Assembly: GCA_013152435.1 (NCBI GenBank)
Contig: JAADGJ010000041.1
Span: 1-42,348, forward strand
From: Chloroflexota bacterium
GTDB lineage: Bacteria; Chloroflexota; Anaerolineae; DUEN01
DNA length: 42,348 bases
Direction of reading: 5' to 3'
Shown: in pieces, positions 1 through 7,447 of the stretch
Layout of the letters: each line of letters opens with the position of its first letter
Position numbering within the stretch: position 1 is the stretch's first letter
Notes under the pieces: model-generated
The model's database searches: none
Seen by the model: the letters and a program-made list of their open reading frames with translations, nothing else
What the model was told of the DNA's origin: nothing
Made by a program: the position numbers and the translations under genes

Positions 1-345
1 GACTCCTTCCCTCTTGCCGGAAGAGCAAGATGGCGGCCAGAAGATGATTGCCTCCCTGACATCTCGCTCATTCCACGCAGAATAGGTGTGTCCTCAAGGA
101 CGCACCGGCGGGAACAAGCAGTAATAGGGGTTTGGACCTATAACAACCCTCCCTTCTCCGTCTCGCATCGGCTGCCTTTGCCCGGGGTAAGAGCTTTCCG
201 CTCATTTTTGGAATAGGCGACATGAATTCCCTTAAAGGACGTCTAACCATTCACCACGAAGGCACAAAGACGCTGAGAATTGTATTGAAGCAGAGCCTTT
301 TTCGTCCATTTGGGGACAGGCGGCGGGTATCGGTAACCCCGTCGC
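1..345. other. Non-coding stretch downstream of mannonate dehydratase
   Basis: I see no convincing gene here; the short open frames lack ribosome sites and recognisable protein character. It holds an imperfect hairpin at about 85-106 (9-bp arms, TCAA loop, one G-T pair). It also holds a 28-nt word at 252-279 starting CACCACGAAG that recurs at 22282-22309 with 23 of 28 positions identical. A GC-rich hairpin at 319-346 abuts the stop codon of the next gene. Confidence 0.5.
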
Positions 346-346
346 C
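319..346 (-). terminator. Hairpin at the stop codon of mannonate dehydratase (possible terminator)
   Basis: The arms are GGCGGCGGG (319-327) and CCCGTCGCC (338-346), with one mismatch and a 10-nt loop. The hairpin touches the TAG stop on the minus strand. No T-tract follows, so intrinsic termination is only possible, not shown. Confidence 0.3.
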
Positions 347-1374
347 TATGCATATCCTTCAATCATCGTCAGGGCGGCGCGCATGTAGCCCAGCGCGTAA
401 GCCATGCCCGCGTGCCAGGGCGCGGCGCAGGTCGCCTGCGGCGTGTGGTCGGGAATGATCACCCCGTCGTAGCCACACTCCTGATAGATTCGCAGAGCCC
501 GGATCATGTCCACGTCGCCCTCATCGATGAAGACCTCCCGATAGTTGGGCGCCTTGCCTCGCACGTTGCGGAAGTGGACGTAGCAGATCCTTCCCGTGGA
601 TGCGTAGCGCCGGATCGCCTCGTACACGTCCGCACCGGGCATCTCGGCGATGGTGCCCTGGCAGAACTCGAGGCCGTTGTAGGGGCTGGGGACGATGTCC
701 AGCAGGCGCTGATAGTGGTCGGGGTGGGTGATGAGCCGGGCCGTGCCGCGCAAAACGGGGATCGGCGGATCGTCAGGGTGCGCCGCCAGCCGGACGTCGG
801 CCTCGGCCGCCACGGGCACCAGGTTCTCCAGGAAGTAGGCGAGGCGCTCCCACATCTCCTCGTGCGTGACCGTGCCGATGTCTCCCGGCGGTGCGTCGTC
901 TTTGATCTTAGTACCCCACACTTCGCCGTGGGGGATCGGCGTCTGCTCGGGGGCATGGTTCTCGATGTAGCCGGGGGAGAGGGCGCCGCCGCGAGCGAAC
1001 GGGCCCGTCACCCGGCCCCACACGCCCGCCAGGCTGAAGTAATATCCCATGATGGGAATGCCCGCCCGGCCCATGTTTCGGATGGTCTTCTTCAGATTCT
1101 CCATCTGCCGCTCTCGTCCGGGGCCATCCAGCAGGATCTGGTCCCAATGGTGTGGCGGGAAGTTCTCGATGGCCTCCAGCTTGAGCCCGCTATCTTCCAC
1201 GAACGTCTTCAGGCGGTGCAGATCCTCGTAGGACCAATATCCCTCGCGTGTCGAGGGGAGCATCTCCTCCCCCGGCAGGTGGGCGATGATGTGGGTGGCT
1301 CCCATTTGCCGGGCGAACCGCAGGTTCTCCTCCGTGATCATTCCGGCGGATAGTCCGAGGCCGAGTTTCATCAT
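346..1374 (-). CDS. uxuA: Mannonate dehydratase (UxuA-like)
   Basis: Predicted to dehydrate D-mannonate to 2-keto-3-deoxygluconate in hexuronate catabolism, in the cytoplasm. The 342-residue protein reads as a TIM-barrel of the UxuA family. It carries the HPDDPP segment, the EFCQGT strand, a CYVHFRNVRG strand, FIDEGDVDM and a C-terminal IIPDHTPQ metal-site region, all typical of the family. It is somewhat shorter than the enterobacterial enzyme (about 394 aa), as in many non-proteobacterial homologues. It is the last gene of a minus-strand series. A UxaC-like isomerase lies far away at 28168, so a pathway link is possible but not by operon. Other sugar-acid dehydratases of the same fold cannot be excluded. 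Confidence 0.85.
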   Translation of the reverse strand: MMKLGLGLSAGMITEENLRFARQMGATHIIAHLPGEEMLPSTREGYWSYEDLHRLKTFVEDSGLKLEAIENFPPHHWDQILLDGPGRERQMENLKKTIRNMGRAGIPIMGYYFSLAGVWGRVTGPFARGGALSPGYIENHAPEQTPIPHGEVWGTKIKDDAPPGDIGTVTHEEMWERLAYFLENLVPVAAEADVRLAAHPDDPPIPVLRGTARLITHPDHYQRLLDIVPSPYNGLEFCQGTIAEMPGADVYEAIRRYASTGRICYVHFRNVRGKAPNYREVFIDEGDVDMIRALRIYQECGYDGVIIPDHTPQATCAAPWHAGMAYALGYMRAALTMIEGYA

Positions 1375-1477
1375 GTTCCTCTCATCTCATGATGTGACAA
1401 AGGACGAACGACGAATGGAAGATGATCGCCGTTTTTCCATTCGTGATCATGCGCGTATATAGTAATCCTGTGGGGCT

Positions 1478-2068
1478 TCATGCTTTCTTCGCCGCGAATA
1501 GAGCGACATCGGGGGCTATCGTCATCCCCAAGTACGTTCGGACTTTTCCTGCCCCACAGGCTTTCGCAAACTTCCCTCGTGCCTTGTCAATCCACCCCTG
1601 TGCTCTCCACCGATGTTGATACAGCACCAGCCAATCGCCTTCTGATAGCACTCCCCATATCGCCTTGATCTCCTCTACGGTGACGTGTTCCGGTCGCACG
1701 TTCCTCGGCTCGATCCCGGTATCTGGATCCAACAACACGATCTTTCTCTCCGTCCCGTTTCGTTGTACGAGTCCCTTCACAAATTCCAGGTACTCCCGTC
1801 GCTTCCTCTCATCGAAGGGGCGATCTATCACCTCGATCTCTATCCCTGTACGCTGGCCCAGAGCCTCGATGTTCCGCAGGTCGCGGAAATGCTTCCATAC
1901 TTCCCATGCGATCGGGAATTCCTCCCCATTGGATCGGAGGCGGGGCCGCTCCGTCTCTCGGAGGAAGGCCACCTGTACGAGCTTGTTGATCCTTTCCTCC
2001 CGTGCTAATTGCACCAGAGTGCCCCACTTCACTAAATCTCGGTTGTCGCCATACCAGAGCTCCCTCAT
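1478..2068 (-). CDS. Conserved protein of unknown function (MRELWYGDNRDL type)
   Basis: I do not recognise a named family. The 196-residue protein starts MRELWYGDNRDLVKWG and carries a central VLLDPDTGIEP segment followed by VTVEEIKAIW and LVLYQHR. This gives an alpha/beta look with an acidic DPDTG loop that could bind metal or nucleotide. No signal peptide or membrane segment is visible. The start at 2068 is chosen because GGAG lies about 8 nt upstream; an upstream ATG (2080) and TTG (2083) in frame lack a ribosome site. It follows the nucleotidyltransferase-like gene by 61 nt on the same strand, so the two may be co-transcribed. Confidence 0.6.
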   Translation of the reverse strand: MRELWYGDNRDLVKWGTLVQLAREERINKLVQVAFLRETERPRLRSNGEEFPIAWEVWKHFRDLRNIEALGQRTGIEIEVIDRPFDERKRREYLEFVKGLVQRNGTERKIVLLDPDTGIEPRNVRPEHVTVEEIKAIWGVLSEGDWLVLYQHRWRAQGWIDKARGKFAKACGAGKVRTYLGMTIAPDVALFAAKKA

Positions 2069-2129
2069 TTCCGGCTCCATCAAACGCTAACGGGTAGCCG
2101 CTTCCTCGCACAAAAGGAGAGGCTACGAC

Positions 2130-3164
2130 CTATTCGGGATAACCGGCCACAATCTCGTCGGCGAATTTAAAAACTTCCGTCTTGAGGTCATGTGCGGACT
2201 GCATTCGCGATCGCCGCTGGCTTACATTGCCCAAACCGAGCAGATTCAAGGTGTGATCAAAGCCAGCCTGGTAGATAGACTTCTCTTCCTCAGGACCGTC
2301 ATTCTGGATAGCTTTGTTGGCAAGGTAGTGGATGATCGCGATCCAGAACATGGCCTCGCGATGGTAACCCTCGCGGAGCATCTCATAAGAACCCTCAATC
2401 AGGTAAGGACGGGCGTCATGGCTGATGTCAAAGTCGCCATAGAAAGGCGTGCGAATCACCTGCACAGCCTTGTCAAAGCACCATACGCATTGTTCCAGGC
2501 AGGACTCGACTTCATCGAGGGTCAAGTCCGCACACCCCCACGTCGCGAGGATAGCTTCGTGCAGATCTGCCCTCTGTTGTGCCTGGAGCAACTCTTTGCT
2601 CAAGGCCAGGCACCTGCGGACTGTGGGCGGTCTTAGATGAGCGACGGCGATGAGCCCCCCGATGCCAAGCACGAACCAGAGCAGGTGATAGAACATCTCA
2701 TCGGCAAGGCCTTTAGGGTCCATCGCTCCAAGGTGTTCCAGGGCCATCCGCTTCTCATACTGGCAACGGGCCTTTACCCATCTTCGGCGCGAGTATTCTC
2801 TCTCCACAATCTGCTGGAAATTCGACAAGATGCCCCTGGGATCAGCAAGAATCCTGCCGACAACTATATTTGGGGCATAGAGAGGGGAGGACAAAATGGC
2901 TTTGGAGGACGAATGTCCCTCCAGACTCATGAACACGCCTTCAATGAAACATCCTTTGTAGAGATGTTTAACCCGCTGGGCGGGGACTTGGTCCAAATCC
3001 TCCACGACCATGTAGATGTCCACATCCCTGTAGCTAGGGAACGTCTCCTCCTCCTGTAGCTGGTTGATCGAGCCAGCGAGGTAAGCCCCGCAAAATCCGG
3101 GAGTCTGACTGGCCATCTCCTGGACCCAATCATGGGCGATCTGGATAACCTGGCTGACTTGCAT
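2130..3164 (-). CDS. Nucleotidyltransferase-like protein
   Basis: The N-terminal part contains GAYLAGSINQL followed about 20 residues later by YRDVDIYMVVED. This is the G-S...D-x-D pattern of the DNA polymerase beta-type nucleotidyltransferase fold (as in aminoglycoside adenylyltransferases and MNT proteins). The remaining 250 residues look largely helical, with many Trp, His and Cys residues, and could be a HEPN-like or substrate-binding domain. The substrate is unknown. Start 3164 (MQVSQVIQ) is preferred because GAGAGGGAG precedes it closely; ATGs at 3182/3185 and a GTG at 3230 are alternatives without a good ribosome site. Antibiotic modification, RNA modification or a toxin-type function are all possible from sequence alone. 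Confidence 0.6.
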   Translation of the reverse strand: MQVSQVIQIAHDWVQEMASQTPGFCGAYLAGSINQLQEEETFPSYRDVDIYMVVEDLDQVPAQRVKHLYKGCFIEGVFMSLEGHSSSKAILSSPLYAPNIVVGRILADPRGILSNFQQIVEREYSRRRWVKARCQYEKRMALEHLGAMDPKGLADEMFYHLLWFVLGIGGLIAVAHLRPPTVRRCLALSKELLQAQQRADLHEAILATWGCADLTLDEVESCLEQCVWCFDKAVQVIRTPFYGDFDISHDARPYLIEGSYEMLREGYHREAMFWIAIIHYLANKAIQNDGPEEEKSIYQAGFDHTLNLLGLGNVSQRRSRMQSAHDLKTEVFKFADEIVAGYPE

Positions 3165-3415
3165 CGCCTCCCTCTCGAGCATCATAGGCGAGATCGTCTC
3201 GTTCAACCAACGGATTCCGCAGGGATACACAGCCGTGCGCTCTGCACCATCTGTGAGTGGCGGAAGGCACTACCCTCCGCCACCCGGAAGAGAGGTTAGC
3301 ATGACGTTGCGGTTGATGCCTATGGAATGCTCCTTGTAAACATCTTACCCTTGTAGGTACCCGTGTCCCTCGTGGGCACTTGGCGGGTCAGCGTGGCGCT
3401 TGAATTGACCCCAAC

Positions 3416-3438
3416 GGGGCTGCCACGAGGGCAGCCCC
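3416..3438. repeat. Palindromic repeat (GGGGCTGCC-N5-GGCAGCCCC)
   Basis: Perfect 9-bp inverted repeat with loop ACGAG, ending on the first base of the GH3 stop codon. It resembles the other short intergenic palindromes in the window (7107-7119, 7405-7422, 22391-22419, 34034-34061). A weaker inverted repeat, GTGTCC/GGGCAC, lies just upstream at about 3363-3379. No T-tract follows. Confidence 0.6.
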
Positions 3439-5741
3439 TACAGCTCGATCTCTGTCACCTCGCCGGTGACGGTGAAGTGTCCGGTCAGCACGTTGCTCTC
3501 GCCGTCTCTCGTCTTCACGTCGGGCTGGCGGCCGCCGACCGCGATACGAAACTCGCCCGGCTCGATCACGCGGCGATCACGGTCATCGATCACGGACATC
3601 TGAGTGGGGGTTAGAGTGAACGTGACCGTCTTCGTCTCCCCAGGGGCCAGGTGGACGCGGGTGAAGCCCTCCAGATGCCGGATCGGGACGGGGACCGAGG
3701 CCTCCACGTCCGTCACGTAGAGCTGGACCACCTCGTCGCCGGCCCGATCGCCGATGTTGGTCACGTCCACGGCCACCTGCACGTTCTCGCCCGGCCGGAT
3801 GCTCTGCGGCTCGATCCTCAGATTGCCGTACTCGAAGCGCGTGTAGCTCAGTCCGAAGCCGAAGGGATACAACGGCTCCTCGGTCATGTACCGATAGGTG
3901 CGGCCGGCCATGTTGTAGTCCTCGAAGGGGGGGAGCTGGTCGACCGATTTGTAGAAGGTGACCGGCAGCCGCCCGGCCGGGTTGTAGTCGCCGAACAGCA
4001 CGTCGGCGATGGCGGTGCCGCCCTCCTCGCCCGGGTACCATGCCTCGATGATGGCCGGCACGTGCTCGTCGGCCCAGTTGACGGCGACGGCGCTGCCGTT
4101 GATCAGCACGAGCACCACCGGCGTGCCGGTCTCGTACACGGCCTTCAGCAGGTCCTCCTGCACGCCCGGAAGGTCGATATCCGTGCGGTCGCCCTGGCTG
4201 ACCAACCCCTTGGGCAGCCCCTCCCGCTGTCCCTCCTCGCCCTCGACGGCCTGGGAGAGGCCCAAACACAAGATGGCGACGTCCGCCTTCTTCGCCGCCT
4301 CCACGGCCTCGGCGAGCCCACTCCTGTCGTCGCCCACCACCTCGCAGCCCTTGGCGTAGTAGATCGTCGTCCCTGAAGAGAGCTTGTTCCGGATGCCCTC
4401 CAGCGGGGTGATGGCCTTCGAGGGGGTGCCGTTGTAGTTCCCCAGCAGCACCGGGACGTCATCGGCGTTGGGGCCGATGACGGCGATGGTCTGGAGCTCC
4501 TTCGACAGCGGCAGGAAGCCGTTGGCGTTCTTCAGCAGGACGATAGACTCCCGGGCGGCCTGCAGCGCCAGCGCCCGGTGCTCCGGGCAGTCGTTGACCT
4601 CGTAGGGGATCTGGGCGTATGGGACCATCTCCGGCGGATCGAACATGCCCAGGCGGAAACGGGCGGTGAACAGTCGTTTGACGGCCCGGTCGATGACCTC
4701 CTCGGAGATCAACCCCTTCCCCACCGCCTTGAGCAACGCGTAGTACGTCTCGCCGCAGTTGAGATCGCACCCGGCCTTGACGGCCATGGCCGCGGCCTCC
4801 TCTGGCGTGTCCACCACCTTGTGGTACATATAGATGTCCCGGATGGCGCCGCAATCGGAGACGACATAGCCCTCGAAGCCCCACTCTTTGCGCAGGATCT
4901 CCTCCAGCAGCGTCTTGCTGGCGCAGCAGGGCTCGCCGTTGGTCCGGTTGTAGGCCCCCATGATGGAGTAGGCTTTGCCCTCTTTGATGCAGGCCTTGAA
5001 CGCGGGCAGGTAGGTCTCCCGCATATCCCGCACCGAGGCCCGGGCGTCGAAGTGATGGCGGTCGGCCTCGGGTCCGCTGTGCACGGCGTAGTGTTTGGGG
5101 GTGGCCACGACCTTGAAGTAGCGCGGGTCGTCGCCCTGGAGCCCCTTGACGAAGGCCACGCCCATGCGAGAGGTAAGATAGGGATCCTCGCCGTAGGTCT
5201 CCTGCCCCCGGCCCCAGCGCGGGTCTCGGAAGATGTTGATGTTAGGCGACCAGAAGGTGAGCCCGGTGTAGCGGGCGCGAATGCCCTGCCGCACGAACTC
5301 GTGGTGCTTGGCGCGAGCCTCGTCGGAGATGACGGTGGCCACGCGGTGCATGAGATCCACGTTCCATGTGGCGGCCAGGCCGATGGCCTGCGGGAATACG
5401 GTGGCGATCCCGGCGCGAGCTACGCCGTGCAGGCACTCGTTCCACCAATCGTACTCCGGGATATCCAGCCGCTCGATGGCCCGGGCGGCGTGCACCATCT
5501 GTGAGACCTTCTCCTCCAACGTCATGCGGGAGACGAGATCGTCCACCCGCTCCTCGACGGGCCGTGAGGGGTCTTTGTAGATCGGCTGGCCCTGATCGGA
5601 TACCGTGGCAGTCATCTGTGCGTCCTCCCTGGGAGTAGATGTGGGTGTGGCGGCCGATTGACAGGCGGCCATGGCGGCGGCGGCCGTCACCGTTGCCGCT
5701 GAACGCAGGAATTGGCGGCGGGTGAGCCTGCTTTCCCTCAT
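3438..5741 (-). CDS. Exported glycoside hydrolase family 3 (beta-glucosidase/beta-xylosidase)
   Basis: Predicted to cleave terminal beta-linked glucose or xylose outside the cytoplasm. The 767-residue protein begins with a twin-arginine signal (TRRQFLRS) and a lipobox-like MAAC near residue 27, so it is probably a Tat-exported lipoprotein. The GH3 N-terminal barrel has WWNECLHGVAR, RWGRGQETYGEDP, the KH pair at 216-217 and the nucleophile D296 in YVVSDCGA. The GH3 C-terminal domain follows, with AIEAWYPGEEGG. The final 80 or so residues form a fibronectin type III-like domain (ELYVTD...GFTRVHLAPGETK style). The order matches the BglX/XylA architecture. Substrate specificity cannot be read. 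It lies 82 nt downstream of the small membrane protein gene. Confidence 0.9.
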   Translation of the reverse strand: MRESRLTRRQFLRSAATVTAAAAMAACQSAATPTSTPREDAQMTATVSDQGQPIYKDPSRPVEERVDDLVSRMTLEEKVSQMVHAARAIERLDIPEYDWWNECLHGVARAGIATVFPQAIGLAATWNVDLMHRVATVISDEARAKHHEFVRQGIRARYTGLTFWSPNINIFRDPRWGRGQETYGEDPYLTSRMGVAFVKGLQGDDPRYFKVVATPKHYAVHSGPEADRHHFDARASVRDMRETYLPAFKACIKEGKAYSIMGAYNRTNGEPCCASKTLLEEILRKEWGFEGYVVSDCGAIRDIYMYHKVVDTPEEAAAMAVKAGCDLNCGETYYALLKAVGKGLISEEVIDRAVKRLFTARFRLGMFDPPEMVPYAQIPYEVNDCPEHRALALQAARESIVLLKNANGFLPLSKELQTIAVIGPNADDVPVLLGNYNGTPSKAITPLEGIRNKLSSGTTIYYAKGCEVVGDDRSGLAEAVEAAKKADVAILCLGLSQAVEGEEGQREGLPKGLVSQGDRTDIDLPGVQEDLLKAVYETGTPVVLVLINGSAVAVNWADEHVPAIIEAWYPGEEGGTAIADVLFGDYNPAGRLPVTFYKSVDQLPPFEDYNMAGRTYRYMTEEPLYPFGFGLSYTRFEYGNLRIEPQSIRPGENVQVAVDVTNIGDRAGDEVVQLYVTDVEASVPVPIRHLEGFTRVHLAPGETKTVTFTLTPTQMSVIDDRDRRVIEPGEFRIAVGGRQPDVKTRDGESNVLTGHFTVTGEVTEIEL

Positions 5742-5823
5742 GTGAGAATGCTCCTGGGGCGAAGGGCTCCCGTGGCTTCTACCGCTTTGTCAGATGGCGG
5801 GGACAGCATGTTGGTCCCCTGCT

Positions 5824-6111
5824 CTATCGGCGTCTCAACAACCGGCCGACGATGGCCAGCACGGCGCCGAAGGTGGCTCCGAGCAGCAGCGCCGTGGAGG
5901 CCTCCATGAGCACCTGGGCTTCGCCCTCAACCGAGCCCGCGGCGGCGACCAGGATGAGCGAGTCGTGCACGGTCATATTCCCGGCGGCGGCGGTGCCGAT
6001 CAGGGAATTCCTGATCTCGACCTGATCGCCCGCCACGCCCAGGGCGATGGTATCGTGCGCCGCGATGATTCGCTCCGGCGCTTGTGTCGTCTCGTTCTCC
6101 GTTGTGGACAT
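5824..6111 (-). CDS. Small tail-anchored protein with beta-rung repeats
   Basis: A 95-residue protein with no family I can name. After a polar N-terminus there are three consecutive segments of about 16 residues built alike (DTIALGVAGDQVEIR, NSLIGTAAAGNMTVHD, SLILVAAAGSVEGE...). The spacing of hydrophobic residues and Gly suggests a short left- or right-handed beta-solenoid, as in bactofilins or polymer-forming proteins. A single hydrophobic segment (TALLLGATFGAVLAIVGRLL) and RRR end the chain, so it is probably anchored by its C-terminus. The start at 6111 is supported by GGAGGG 6 nt upstream; an ATG at 6135 is unlikely. It sits between the creatininase and GH3 genes. Confidence 0.6.
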   Translation of the reverse strand: MSTTENETTQAPERIIAAHDTIALGVAGDQVEIRNSLIGTAAAGNMTVHDSLILVAAAGSVEGEAQVLMEASTALLLGATFGAVLAIVGRLLRRR

Positions 6112-6241
6112 GGCTTTCCCTCCGTAGGATGCCAATCCCTCTGCAGTTCTGAGCGCTGACGTTGATCTTTAAGACGATGGACGGTGGGCGGCGGATGGAG
6201 CGCGCCGCTCGCTTTCTTGGCGCGTCGCGGGGACGTGGTGA

Positions 6242-7069
6242 CTACTCTCCAATCTCGAGTCGCCACAGCCCCTCGCGTAGGGAGTTCCCATGCCCCCGGT
6301 ACATCTCCCGGTGCCTCAGCCGGTGGTGCACTTCCCGGATGGCGAGCTCCGCGGCGGCCTCCAGCGTCTCCCAGCCGAACTCGGCCGTGGCGTCTTGGGG
6401 CGGCATGCGCCCACCCACGCCGATGAGCTTCTCGCCCTTGGGCGGCAGCAGGCTCAGATCGACGGTCTCCGGGTGCAGGGCCAGCAGGTGGGAAGTCTCC
6501 CATCCCGCCGCGTGATCCCCGGCCTCCTCGTACTGGTCCTGGACCAGCAGATAGTCGACGAAGGCCCAGGCCAGCATGCCGTGACGCTTGCTGTGCTCCC
6601 GCTGGTTGAATTGGAGCACGGCCGCGCGGGCGTGGTCGATGAGCGGGTAGTGCCCGGCCACGAGCACGCCCACTTCAAAGCCGAGGCTCTCCGCCTCGGC
6701 CAGGATGTGGAGCAGCAGCTTGTGGTAGTTGAGCGCCTGTTCCGTCGCCGTGAAGGGCTGCCGATCCGGGAGGAAGTTGTCCGGGGAGAGCCCCATCCGC
6801 TTGGCGATGAGATCCCGATCCGAGGCGTTGGCCTCCATGAGCGCCTCCACGCGGCTCTCGCCGTAATAGAGCGGGGGGAGGACCAATCCGCCGCCCTTCT
6901 GGGCGCACAGGATAGCCAGCCCCTCGGCCTGCAACGTATCCGCCCCCACCGGATTGTGGACGCCATGCCACTCCAGCGTGCCGATGGGGATATACACGAC
7001 GGGGCACTCCTCCCGTCGAGCCACGATCTGATCGGGTCGCAGCATATGGTATCGGACTTCTGGGGTCAT
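6242..7069 (-). CDS. Creatininase-family hydrolase
   Basis: A 275-residue member of the creatininase/creatinine amidohydrolase family of metal-dependent amide hydrolases. The signature YIPIGTLEWHGVHNPVGADT lies at 27-46, giving candidate metal ligands E33, H35 and D44. GVLVAGHYP corresponds to the later GNHG-like motif. True creatininase activity is only one possibility: relatives act on formamidopyrimidines and in F420 or mycofactocin synthesis. The start at 7069 has GAGAGG 8 nt upstream and is preferred to the in-frame codon at 7093. It is separated from menC by the repeat-rich intergenic 7070-7447. Confidence 0.8.
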   Translation of the reverse strand: MTPEVRYHMLRPDQIVARREECPVVYIPIGTLEWHGVHNPVGADTLQAEGLAILCAQKGGGLVLPPLYYGESRVEALMEANASDRDLIAKRMGLSPDNFLPDRQPFTATEQALNYHKLLLHILAEAESLGFEVGVLVAGHYPLIDHARAAVLQFNQREHSKRHGMLAWAFVDYLLVQDQYEEAGDHAAGWETSHLLALHPETVDLSLLPPKGEKLIGVGGRMPPQDATAEFGWETLEAAAELAIREVHHRLRHREMYRGHGNSLREGLWRLEIGE

Positions 7070-7106
7070 GGGAGTTCCTCTCTCGGTTGTCACGTAAGGA
7101 GCGACT

Positions 7107-7119
7107 CAACGGGTCGCCC
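7107..7119. repeat. Direct-repeat copy of CAACGGGTCGCCC, left of foldback element A
   Basis: The 13-mer CAACGGGTCGCCC occurs here and again at 7410-7422, either side of the foldback element at 7190-7362. With its upstream GCGAC it makes a poor palindrome; the right-hand copy makes a better one. Confidence 0.55.
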
Positions 7120-7189
7120 TATTCGCATCAACTGAACAGCATGGGCGAGGCTCCCGCTTGTCGCTTCTTCCCTCCACGAGCGGTCGCAC

Positions 7190-7362
7190 CTGAAAGGGGA
7201 GGTGCGGAGGGGCTTCCCCCTCCGCAGAAAGACTCTTTTTCCCGCCCTTTCCCTGCCTGGTTGGGGCTTGGGCCGGTGGCCTCTGGCCCCACGGGGCAGG
7301 TGAAGGCCTGAAAATAGATTTCTTCGGAGGGGCGGCAGCCCCTCCGAGCCACCCCAGAGGTG
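7190..7362. mobile_element. Foldback element A (MITE-like intergenic repeat)
   Basis: About 170 nt built as an imperfect large inverted repeat with a small hairpin in each half. The left half has AGGGGAGGTG, hairpin GCGGAGGGG-CTTC-CCCCTCCGC, then GAAA, a CTTTTTC run and CCTGCC. The right half has GGCAGGTG, a run of A, then hairpin CGGAGGGGC...GCCCCTCCG and CCACCCC. The same order is seen at 22489-22656 and 41805-41972. It encodes no protein; the peptides read on both strands are repetitive Gly/Pro/Arg artefacts. MITE, structured RNA or protein-binding element are all open. Confidence 0.6.
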
Positions 7363-7404
7363 TGGGGCCACGCTTCCGTATCGCTGAACTTGATACCAAT
7401 GGGA

Positions 7405-7422
7405 CGACCCAACGGGTCGCCC
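7405..7422. repeat. Palindrome CGACCC-AAC-GGGTCG with CCC, right of foldback A
   Basis: The inverted repeat CGACCC/GGGTCG with loop AAC extends into the second copy of CAACGGGTCGCCC (7410-7422). The core word GGGTCGCCC is also the right arm of the perfect palindrome at 22391-22419. Confidence 0.55.
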
Positions 7423-7447
7423 GGCTACGCCCGTCATCAGGGCGAGA

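Noticed and set aside
412-1353. A 313-codon plus-strand frame opposite mannonate dehydratase
   Set aside because: It mirrors a well-conserved gene and shows no protein family features.
7087-7437. Several overlapping small frames on both strands across foldback A
   Set aside because: They arise from the GC-rich inverted repeats and give similar Gly/Pro/Arg peptides on both strands, the mark of a non-coding palindromic element.
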